From: DATKWV01 sp035529405
Lineage (GTDB): Bacteria > Planctomycetota > Phycisphaerae > Sedimentisphaerales > Anaerobacaceae
Reading direction: 5' to 3'
Assembly (NCBI GenBank): GCA_035529405.1
Contig: DATKWV010000213.1
Span: 1-31,707, forward strand
Length of the DNA: 31,707 bases
Shown here: positions 24,913 to 31,707 of the stretch, piece by piece
Layout: each line of letters starts with the position of its first letter
Numbering within the stretch: position 1 is the stretch's first letter
Translations under genes and position numbers: made by a program
The notes under the pieces: model-generated
Database searches by the model: none
What the model was told of the DNA's origin: nothing
What the model saw: the letters and a program-made list of their open reading frames with translations, nothing else

Positions 24913-27407
24913 TACAGAGCACAGGGCGGCCGAGCACAGCGGTTGAAAGCGGCGCGGGCAAAATGACGGTGATACAGGTTACGGTGTTTATCGTATCGGC
25001 GGCGGTGCTTGCGCTGGAGCTTGTGCTTGTCAGGGTGCTTTCCATCGGTCACTGGCACCATTTTTCATACCTTGTAATCAGTACGGCTCTGCTGGGTTTT
25101 GCGGCGGGCGGTACGTTTGTTACCATCGGGTTAAGAACGCTGTCGAAACACCTCGGGGGCAGCCTGTGGGTGTTTACCGTTGGGATGGCTTTGACGATAC
25201 CGGCGGTGGTGTGGATAAGTCAGAAAGTACCTTTTGACGAGCTGCAGCTTGTATGGGACCGACGGCAGATATTTTACCTGTTCGCATATTACCTTCTTTT
25301 TTTCGTACCGTTTTTTTGCGGCGGAGTATGTGTAGCGCTGGCATTCGGTGTCGCGGCAGAAAAGGCGCATAGCATTTATTTCTGCAACATGGCAGGTTCA
25401 GGTGTTGGTGCGGGATTGATTATCGCGTTAATGTACGGCAACAGTCCGCAGCAACTGCTTTTGATAATCAGCGCAGTTACGTTTTTTGCGGCAGCGGTGC
25501 CGGCGGCGGGGATTTCACGATGGTGCGCGGGTGTGACTGTAATTGGGGGTGCGGTATGGGTTGGGCTTTTCGGATTTGGTTTGCGAGGTGGAGGGGGACT
25601 TGAGATTGAAATCAACGAGAACAAGTCTCTTGCTTATTACAGGGCACTGCCGAAAGTCGAGACGGTGGCGGTAGAATACAGTCCGCTGGGACGGCTTGAC
25701 TGTCTGCAAGGTCCTGCACTTCGGTACTTCCCGGGGCTGGGTATCGGATACACGGGAGAACTCGGCGAGCAGAAGCTGATAATCAGCGACGGCGACGGAA
25801 TAACGGCGGTGAACCGGTTCGCCAGTAAAGAAGATATGCGATATTACGATTATACGACCTCAGCGCTTGCGTATCACTTAGTCGATGACCCGGAGGTTTG
25901 CGTAATCGGGGCCGGGGGCGGTACGGACGTGGCGGCAGCGTTGTCGCTGAGCGCAAAATCGGTTACGGCAGTGGAGATGAACCGGCAGGTGGTGGAGCTT
26001 GTTCGCGGGCGTTTGGACAAATATTCCGGCGGACTGTACGGACGAAATGACGTGGAGGTTGTCATTGCCGAAGGACGTAACTTTCTTCAAACGACCGGTC
26101 GGCGTTACGATATTATCAACATATCGCTGCTGGAGTCTTTTGTGGGCGCCTCGGCGGGAGTGTATTCGCTGAGTGAAAGCCACCTTTACACGGTCGAAGC
26201 GGTACAGCAGGGGCTGCGGAAACTCAGTGAGCACGGTTTTTTGAGTATTACGCGAATGCTGAAAGAGCCGGCCCGGGACAGTATAAAGATATTCGCCACG
26301 GCGGCGGAGGCACTTGGCCGGGAGGGTATCAGTAACGCAGGGGGGCATATAATAATGATTCGGAACTGGGCAACGGCGACGATTGCGGTGTCACGGCAGG
26401 CGATTTCCGATACTCAAGTCGCCAAGGCGCGGAGGTTTGCCGAGGAGCGGAATTTCGACCTTGTTCACGTACCGGGGATTGCCGCCGAAGAGGTGAACCG
26501 CTATTACGTACTGGAAGAACCTGTTTACTATAACAGTGTTCAGCAGATTCTGTCGGGGCATCGAGAGGATTTTTACAACAATTACGGGTATAACATCCGG
26601 CCGGCCACGGACGACCGACCTTACTTTTCGGATTTTTTCAAGTGGAAGTCGCTGGGGTACATGGTTCGGACAATACCGGGACAATGGCTGATATTTACGG
26701 AATGGGGTTACCTTGTTCTGACGGCAACGCTGGTTCAGGCTGTTATCGCCAGTGCTGTGTTCATAGTGCTTCCGCTGTGGGCGGCAAAATCGGTAAAAAG
26801 CGTTGTTGGCGGCAAATGGCGAACGGCGTGTTTTTTTGTTCTTGTGGGGCTGGGTTACATGTTTCTTGAGATGGGCTTTATCCAGAAGATGACGCTGCTG
26901 ATAGGACACCCGGTTTTCGGGGTGGCGGTGACACTGACGGGTTTTCTGCTGTTTTCGGGCTTAGGGTCAATGCTTTCGGGACATGTCCTGAAAAGATTGG
27001 AAAAGAGAATTGCAGTGGAAAAACCCGACCGACCTGCGGGCAGGACAGTTATAATTTCAGCGGTATGTGCGGTTATTCTAATCGGCACGGCAGAGATATT
27101 GTTTATAAGAACACGGTTTGAGTCCCTTATGGGTCTTTCATTTACAAGCCGTATGCTGGTGGGTGTGGCACTTACGGGTATTCTTTCGTTTTTTATGGGG
27201 ATGCCGATGCCGACGGCGCTTAGGGAACTTGTGCCGGATAGACAGGCGCTGGTACCGTGGGCGTGGGGGGTGAACGGGTTTGCATCGGTAACGGCGGCGG
27301 TTCTGGGGACATTTCTGGCGGTTTCGGTGGGTTTTACGATTCTGATGGTACTGTCGCTGGGGTGTTATCTGGCGGCGGCGACAATTTCAAAACACTTGTG
27401 CTCTTAA
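24909..27407 (+). CDS. Polytopic membrane protein with spermidine-synthase-like domain
   Basis: An 832-residue membrane protein. Several hydrophobic segments fill residues about 20-225, a soluble spermidine-synthase-like domain spans about 240-580, and further membrane helices run from about 590 to the end. The SAM-type nucleotide-binding motif is VCVIGAGGGTDVAAAL (330-345), followed by the acidic TAVEMN (353-358). At the place where aminopropyltransferases carry the catalytic aspartate, this protein reads YDIINIS (400-406), so true spermidine synthesis is doubtful. The family of SpeE-like membrane proteins is common in environmental bacteria, and its function is unknown. It overlaps pcm by 4 bp, so both products probably act together at the membrane. 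Confidence 0.85.
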   Translation: MIQSTGRPSTAVESGAGKMTVIQVTVFIVSAAVLALELVLVRVLSIGHWHHFSYLVISTALLGFAAGGTFVTIGLRTLSKHLGGSLWVFTVGMALTIPAVVWISQKVPFDELQLVWDRRQIFYLFAYYLLFFVPFFCGGVCVALAFGVAAEKAHSIYFCNMAGSGVGAGLIIALMYGNSPQQLLLIISAVTFFAAAVPAAGISRWCAGVTVIGGAVWVGLFGFGLRGGGGLEIEINENKSLAYYRALPKVETVAVEYSPLGRLDCLQGPALRYFPGLGIGYTGELGEQKLIISDGDGITAVNRFASKEDMRYYDYTTSALAYHLVDDPEVCVIGAGGGTDVAAALSLSAKSVTAVEMNRQVVELVRGRLDKYSGGLYGRNDVEVVIAEGRNFLQTTGRRYDIINISLLESFVGASAGVYSLSESHLYTVEAVQQGLRKLSEHGFLSITRMLKEPARDSIKIFATAAEALGREGISNAGGHIIMIRNWATATIAVSRQAISDTQVAKARRFAEERNFDLVHVPGIAAEEVNRYYVLEEPVYYNSVQQILSGHREDFYNNYGYNIRPATDDRPYFSDFFKWKSLGYMVRTIPGQWLIFTEWGYLVLTATLVQAVIASAVFIVLPLWAAKSVKSVVGGKWRTACFFVLVGLGYMFLEMGFIQKMTLLIGHPVFGVAVTLTGFLLFSGLGSMLSGHVLKRLEKRIAVEKPDRPAGRTVIISAVCAVILIGTAEILFIRTRFESLMGLSFTSRMLVGVALTGILSFFMGMPMPTALRELVPDRQALVPWAWGVNGFASVTAAVLGTFLAVSVGFTILMVLSLGCYLAAATISKHLCS

Positions 27408-27432
27408 GGGGTTCGGGCAGGTCATTTTGGTT

Positions 27433-28098
27433 TTAGAGCAATTCGGTGTCAAGGGAGTGAGGTAATTTTTCGAGGGGACAGCCCCGACATTGGGCTTTGG
27501 GTCTGCAAAACTGCTTGGCGAGGCTAACCAGCAATGCGTGAAATTCATTGAACAGGGCGGTGTCGGCCGGCAGGTTCGACTGAAATAACTGCTGCAGCTG
27601 GTGATAATCGTGGTCGGGTTCGATGAGGTGATGGCGGACAGCGATGCGCGAGGTGTAAGCATCAACGACAAATACCTGCCTGTCGAAGGCGTACAGTAAA
27701 ATCGAATCAGCGGTTTCAGGCCCGATACCCTTGATGGCCAGAAGCTGTTGTCTGAATGTATCGGTTCGGATATTCTGGAGGTTCTGCAGGCGGTTATTGT
27801 GATTTTCACACAGCCAGGCCAGGAAATTCCTGATGCGTGCGGCTTTAATATTATAATATCCTGCGGGGCGGATAAGGTCGGCGAGTTTTTCGGGTTGCAT
27901 GCGGTGCATTTTTTCGGGTGCAAGAGAGGCTGCGGATTTGAGATTGGCTATGGCTTTTTCCACGTTGGTCCAGTTAGTATTCTGGGTAAGTATGGCGCCT
28001 ATGATTATTTCAAAGGGTGTCTGGCCTGGCCACCAGTGCTGGGGGCCAAAGTGCGCAAAAAGCAAACCGTAAATTTCATCCAATCGCCGGGCTGTCAT
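27433..28098 (-). CDS. HhH-GPD DNA glycosylase related to endonuclease III (COG2231-like)
   Basis: A base-excision repair glycosylase of about 221 residues if translation starts at MTARRLDEIYG (28098); a TTG 33 codons upstream is possible but has no ribosome binding site. Motifs: TPFEIIIGAILTQNT, the helix-hairpin-helix LLAIKGIGPETADSILLYA, and catalytic aspartate D146 in VVDAYTSRI. The lysine used by Nth lyases is replaced by glutamate (GPETA), which points to the monofunctional 3-methyladenine glycosylase III-like branch. The C-terminal cluster region has only three cysteines (C198, C204, C207) where the family usually has four. It is convergent with the membrane protein and has no terminator between. 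Confidence 0.85.
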   Translation of the reverse strand: MTARRLDEIYGLLFAHFGPQHWWPGQTPFEIIIGAILTQNTNWTNVEKAIANLKSAASLAPEKMHRMQPEKLADLIRPAGYYNIKAARIRNFLAWLCENHNNRLQNLQNIRTDTFRQQLLAIKGIGPETADSILLYAFDRQVFVVDAYTSRIAVRHHLIEPDHDYHQLQQLFQSNLPADTALFNEFHALLVSLAKQFCRPKAQCRGCPLEKLPHSLDTELL

Positions 28099-28241
28099 AA
28101 GGGCAACAGGTACTTTCAAAAGACAAGATTTTTCGGTATTGTAATCTGCGAGTATAACCTGTACACTTTTGCCAAATCGCAATTGCGGGTGTAACAAATT
28201 GAATATTTAACCAGAACAGCAGTACTTTATCCAGAGAAAAA

Positions 28242-29165
28242 ATGCGCCGTGCAGCGAACAAAAACAGATACAACTTTAGTACAAGCGAGTTCTTTAACTT
28301 TGCAGAAGGCTCTTATCTTGAGCGAACGAGTCGGCCTGCATACGCGATATTCTTCCTGGCTCCGTTTATTGTATTTTACGAAATCGGGACAATCCTGATA
28401 AATACGGATGTTCTCAGCCAATGCCAGGTTCGGGTGGTGGCGTTTGTGTGGATAGACAGTTTCCTGAAATACCTCGGGTTTACGGACAAGGCTGTCTGGT
28501 GCGCACCGGCACTGGCGGTGGTGGTTATACTGATTGCCCTGCAGGTAGTATCCCGTAAGAGATGGCAGGTGCGGCCGGGTGATATTGTTCCAATGGCTGT
28601 CGAATGCATACTCCTGGCGGCGCCGTTGATTGTTCTGAGCCTGTTTTTGAGCAGTCCGCGACAGGCACAGGCAAGTTCGGTGCACGTGGGCTTTAGGGAT
28701 GCGGTGCCATACAAGGCGGTGACGAATTGTTCAGCAGCGGACACGCGGCAGGTTCCCGCAATACAGGAAAGTTCCTCGCAGCAGCAGTTCAAGCCGTCGC
28801 TGGTGGCGGACATCGTTACGGGAATAGGGGCGGGGATATACGAAGAGCTTATATTTCGCCTGATTTTAATAGTAGCTTTGATGATTTTTTTCCAGGACCT
28901 TCTGCGTATGAGCTACCGCAATTCGATTATACTTTCTGTGTTATTCTCGGCGGCGCTTTTCAGCGCTCACCACCACATATTCTTCATAAACGGTCAATTC
29001 GACCGGGGCGGGGCATTCAACTGGACGGAATTCGGTTTTCGGACAATGGCAGGGGTTTATTTTGCGGTTCTTTTTTCCGTGCGGGGTTTCGGCATCACGG
29101 CGGGCACACATGCTTTTTACGACATTATCGCAACGGTCATTAACGGTGTTTTCTTTCAGCAGTAA
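28242..29165 (+). CDS. CPBP-family intramembrane metalloprotease
   Basis: A 307-residue membrane protein of the CPBP (CAAX protease and bacteriocin-processing) family. Hydrophobic segments lie at about 33-52, 85-102, 118-136 and in the C-terminal half. The catalytic motif is IYEELIFR (E201, E202, R206), followed by the metal-binding FSAHHH (H243-H245) and GTHAFYD near 291. A hydrophilic stretch of about 50 residues (140-190) interrupts the helices. Bacterial substrates are mostly unknown. It is divergently arranged with the glycosylase gene. Confidence 0.88.
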   Translation: MRRAANKNRYNFSTSEFFNFAEGSYLERTSRPAYAIFFLAPFIVFYEIGTILINTDVLSQCQVRVVAFVWIDSFLKYLGFTDKAVWCAPALAVVVILIALQVVSRKRWQVRPGDIVPMAVECILLAAPLIVLSLFLSSPRQAQASSVHVGFRDAVPYKAVTNCSAADTRQVPAIQESSSQQQFKPSLVADIVTGIGAGIYEELIFRLILIVALMIFFQDLLRMSYRNSIILSVLFSAALFSAHHHIFFINGQFDRGGAFNWTEFGFRTMAGVYFAVLFSVRGFGITAGTHAFYDIIATVINGVFFQQ

Positions 29166-29299
29166 AAAGCAGGACAAAACCAGGTTATTTGCAATTTTTT
29201 TTAAAAAATTTCACCGCTGTTAGTCTTTTAGTCTGCTAAGCTTGCAAAATAATCGTCCTATAACGGGCACGATGAGCCTTATCAGTACTGATATTGGGC

Positions 29300-29329
29300 T
29301 TGAGTGAGGTACCCGGATTCTGTTATAAT
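29300..29329 (+). promoter_or_regulatory. Sigma70-type promoter for the DUF2617 gene
   Basis: TTGAGT (29300-29305), 18-bp spacer and a perfect TATAAT (29324-29329), about 45 bp upstream of the ATG at 29376. Confidence 0.6.
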
Positions 29330-29375
29330 TCAGATAAAGCCGACGTGCAGATTCAGAGCTGTTGGAGTTTTGATT

Positions 29376-29921
29376 ATGGAGTTACCTCAGATTAACGTGG
29401 CTGTTGAGGAGTTGGCTTTCAGTCTGTTTCAGCGGCCGCTGCACCCGGAGCTTTTCCAGGTCTATGCCAAGCGTCAGTTAAAGACCGACAAATACGAGGC
29501 GGATATCTGGGTAACGGGGTGCACGCACGTGATAACCGTGTTCGCCGGTGAAGCGTGTTTGAGCGAAGTAATCAGCGCACCGGGCCAGCTGCTGCCGCAG
29601 CGAGGGTTAATTGAGCGCTTTCAATTCCGCGGACCCCGTACGCATAAATTCACTTTGAGCAGCAAAGTGAATTATATGACGGATTTCCAGGTCGAGAAAA
29701 TGAGCCCGGGCGTGTATAAACAAAGCCACAAGGACCTTGCGCGTTTTTCGCAGAACCGGGGCATATTCGTGAGATTTCCGGATGCGGAAATCAGCGGGCT
29801 TGAGCCGTTCTGTTACGTTGATTTCGAGGCAAGACAGACGGAACTGCATATCCATACGTTTGCAGGGTATCCCGACCAGGTGACAATGATAAGGACGCAG
29901 TCGCTGTTCGACTTCCATTAA
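29376..29921 (+). CDS. DUF2617 family protein
   Basis: A 181-residue protein of unknown function matching the DUF2617 pattern known mainly from planctomycetes: LAFSLFQRPLHPELFQVY near the start, WVTGCTHVITVFAGEACLSEVI, NYMTDFQVEKMSPGVY, and a final TMIRTQSLFDF. The ATG at 29376 has GGAG upstream; the frame continues further 5' through the promoter and is not the start. No membrane segment or catalytic motif is recognised. Confidence 0.75.
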   Translation: MELPQINVAVEELAFSLFQRPLHPELFQVYAKRQLKTDKYEADIWVTGCTHVITVFAGEACLSEVISAPGQLLPQRGLIERFQFRGPRTHKFTLSSKVNYMTDFQVEKMSPGVYKQSHKDLARFSQNRGIFVRFPDAEISGLEPFCYVDFEARQTELHIHTFAGYPDQVTMIRTQSLFDFH

Positions 29922-29957
29922 GTCAGCAGCGGCCGGCAGACGGATAAAAGGGACGTT

Positions 29958-30947
29958 TCAATTTGCGGACTGGCGGATTTTTTCCGTCAAAACATCCATT
30001 CTTTCGCGGATTTCCTGAGCCATTTTGCTGTTTGGGAAATCGTTGATAATCTGCCTTCCGGTTCGATAGGCCTTTGCCCACTCCTTGTCGGAGACAGCGA
30101 GCGAGAACTGGACACCGAGGTTGTGCAGTTTGTTCATAAAAACGTCCTTTGCGGCCTCCTGCAAAGCCAGGCCCTCGTTTGGGATAAGATATAAATCAAG
30201 CTCTCTTAAAACCTCGAGGCTGCGTTCGGTGTCCTGGCGTTTTACGGCGTCGTCCCATGCGGTCAAAAGAATTCTTTTTCTTTCCTGTTTTTTATCCAGC
30301 AGTTTCTGCCGCAGCATGAGGGGCTTTTCGGACTGTGGCTGGGCCTTTATGAGCTTTTCAATCTGCACACTTGCCTTGGCCCATTGATGGGCTTCAAGCA
30401 GTTTTTCGATATGGGCGACGACCTGGTTTATCCGTTCGGCGTCGGTGGCGTGACGGTACCTTTCGGCATCGTCACGAAGCTGCTTGGCAAGCTCCTTGTA
30501 GGTGGTGTTATGTGCAATCTCGTCGATGATTTCATAGGTGGCGTCAAAATCCTTCTGCTGAAGCTTATCAAAAACAATTTCCTTGAGAACCTGTGTGTGC
30601 GCATCGCGGAAAACAACCTGCTTTACCGATTCTCCGAGTCGTGTGTTCTGATTGATATTGGTCATTACGGCATGGTTTTTTTTAAGCAGCTCGGCGAGCT
30701 CTTCGAGTTTTGCATTATTTTCTTCGAGAACATGCTGGATTTTAAATGCCCGCGTGAGGATGGCTATAACAGCAATGATGAGAATCAGCAGGGCCATCAG
30801 CCAGACTATGGCTGGAGCAAAAGTACGGTCAGTGTCACCAAAAACGTTGGTTAAAAGGGTCAGCAGTGCCACGGCAATGAGGGCAGCATAAATAATTATA
30901 AGGTGTTTTCTGAATCTTGACGTGGGCTTGTTTTTTTGCGGGTCCAT
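29958..30947 (-). CDS. Membrane-anchored coiled-coil/TPR-like protein of unknown function
   Basis: A 329-residue protein with two N-terminal transmembrane segments (LIIIYAALIAVALLTLL and IVWLMALLILIIAVIAIL), then a charged, helical cytoplasmic or periplasmic domain starting with a coiled-coil stretch (LEENNAKLEELAELLKKN). The remainder consists of helical repeats resembling TPR-like units (AYRTGRQIINDFPNSKMAQEI at the end). I do not recognise a family. AAGG precedes the ATG, and a consensus promoter lies 50-80 bp upstream on the minus strand. It may be a scaffold. Confidence 0.7.
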   Translation of the reverse strand: MDPQKNKPTSRFRKHLIIIYAALIAVALLTLLTNVFGDTDRTFAPAIVWLMALLILIIAVIAILTRAFKIQHVLEENNAKLEELAELLKKNHAVMTNINQNTRLGESVKQVVFRDAHTQVLKEIVFDKLQQKDFDATYEIIDEIAHNTTYKELAKQLRDDAERYRHATDAERINQVVAHIEKLLEAHQWAKASVQIEKLIKAQPQSEKPLMLRQKLLDKKQERKRILLTAWDDAVKRQDTERSLEVLRELDLYLIPNEGLALQEAAKDVFMNKLHNLGVQFSLAVSDKEWAKAYRTGRQIINDFPNSKMAQEIRERMDVLTEKIRQSAN

Positions 30948-30994
30948 ACCAGCAGCCTTTCAAAAAAGAGATTTTTTGGGCGTAAGACGATTTT

Positions 30995-31024
30995 ATTATA
31001 TCACTTATGAGGTGGTTGTGTCAA
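30995..31024 (-). promoter_or_regulatory. Consensus sigma70 promoter for the membrane coiled-coil gene
   Basis: Minus strand TTGACA (31019-31024) and TATAAT (30995-31000), both perfect, with an 18-bp spacer. It is the strongest promoter in the window. Confidence 0.75.
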
Positions 31025-31147
31025 TGTAAACCAATACTCAATATGGCATAACTCGGACATCGGCGGGAAAACACGGGGAAAGGCGGGAAATAGCGGGTTT
31101 GGGCGCTGCTGAACGGGTTTTTCAGGGGTGGGGCGGGACGATATTGA

Positions 31148-31707
31148 GCGGAAATCGGGCTGCTCGGGCCGCACCGGGTCTATTGGGAGCCGTTTTGCGG
31201 CTCAATGGCTGTCCTGATGGTTAAGCCGCCGTGCGTTATGGAGACGGTCAATGACCTGCACGCAGACCTAATTAACCTCGCAAAGGTGGTTCAGGATAAG
31301 CAGGCCGGCTGCTGCTTGTACCGCCGCCTGCGTCGAACGCTGATGTGTGAGCGGTTACATCGGGAAGCGGCCGAAAGATATCGCGCTCGAGCATATAATG
31401 AACCGGTCGATGACTTGGACATTGACCGGGCGTACGACTATTTTCTACGCGCCTGGCTCGGTCGCAATGGTGTGGCCGGCACGGTCAGCTACAACCAGGG
31501 GTTCTGTGTTCGCTATACAGCCAACGGCGGACATTCGGCTAAACGCTGGCAGTCGGCAGTTGCCTCAATCCCGGCATGGCGCCGGCGGCTTGCCAATGTC
31601 ACGATTTTGCAGCGAGACGCCTTCGAGGTATTGCAGAGGATCGAGGACCGCAAGGGCACGGCGATTTATATTGACCCGCCATACATAAAAAAAGGAGCAA
31701 AATACAT
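31148..31707 (+). pseudogene. Phage-type DNA adenine methylase, frameshifted at N-terminus and cut by the window edge
   Basis: A D12-class N6-adenine methyltransferase of the phage/mobile type. Read from 31148: AEIGLLGPHRVYWEPFCGS (SAM-binding motif I), METVNDLH, NQGFCVRYTANGGH, and at the edge YIDPPYIKKGAKY (catalytic DPPY). A TGA at 31145-31147 closes this frame, yet the family needs an upstream Y/W-G-G-K type motif. The neighbouring frame just before reads GWGGTIL, so a single-base insertion near 31147 would reconnect WGGTIL to AEIGLLGPH. It is therefore either a frameshifted remnant or a sequencing error. An ATG at 31205 would start inside motif I and is not a plausible native start. The 3' end lies outside the window. 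Confidence 0.75.

Noticed and set aside
1..31707. CRISPR array or tRNA genes
   Set aside because: No regularly spaced repeats and no tRNA-like T-loop with matching acceptor stem was seen by eye; tRNA detection by eye is not exhaustive.

Overview
The window most resembles an anaerobic or facultatively anaerobic member of the Planctomycetota, probably class Phycisphaerae. This is an inference. It rests on a secreted GLUG-repeat protein with a fibronectin-III-like tail, a DUF2617 protein (a family I associate with planctomycetes), a GTP-type PEP carboxykinase, a Tat-exported sugar-isomerase-like protein, and a giant two-headed acyl-CoA dehydratase activase of the kind common in anaerobes. No rRNA, tRNA or CRISPR array was recognised. 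Several genes carry good sigma70-type promoters, with TTGACA-like and TATAAT-like boxes 16-18 bp apart.

Left part (1-6561): an edge fragment duplicating the start of the GLUG gene, then the GLUG surface protein itself, a small helix-turn-helix protein with a small companion ORF, and a low-complexity, repeat-rich intergenic stretch. A receiver-less sigma54 activator and PEP carboxykinase follow, both on the minus strand.

Middle (6812-17583): two carbon-nitrogen hydrolases (one with a Tat signal), a minus-strand cupin plus Tat-exported fucose/arabinose-isomerase-like pair, an HD-domain protein, purC and panB. A forward run follows: nitrilase, parvulin-like lipoprotein, acpS and mnmG. The purC-panB gap holds two very small ORFs with strong ribosome binding sites. 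The gap before acpS holds a compound hairpin element that shares words with one near 2470.

Right part (17888-31707): the 1471-residue CoA-dehydratase activase; a visibly AT-richer islet with a DUF3800 protein overlapping a small protein that resembles BECR-fold RNase toxins; and an exported protein-L-isoaspartate methyltransferase overlapping a polytopic spermidine-synthase-like membrane protein by 4 bp. Next come a COG2231-type HhH-GPD glycosylase, a CPBP membrane protease, a DUF2617 protein and a membrane coiled-coil protein. At the edge is a phage-type DNA adenine methylase that runs off the window and appears frameshifted near its N-terminus.

The most interesting candidates for something undescribed are the DUF3800/BECR-like pair, the exported Pcm/SpeE-like membrane pair, and the Tat-exported isomerase with its cupin partner.
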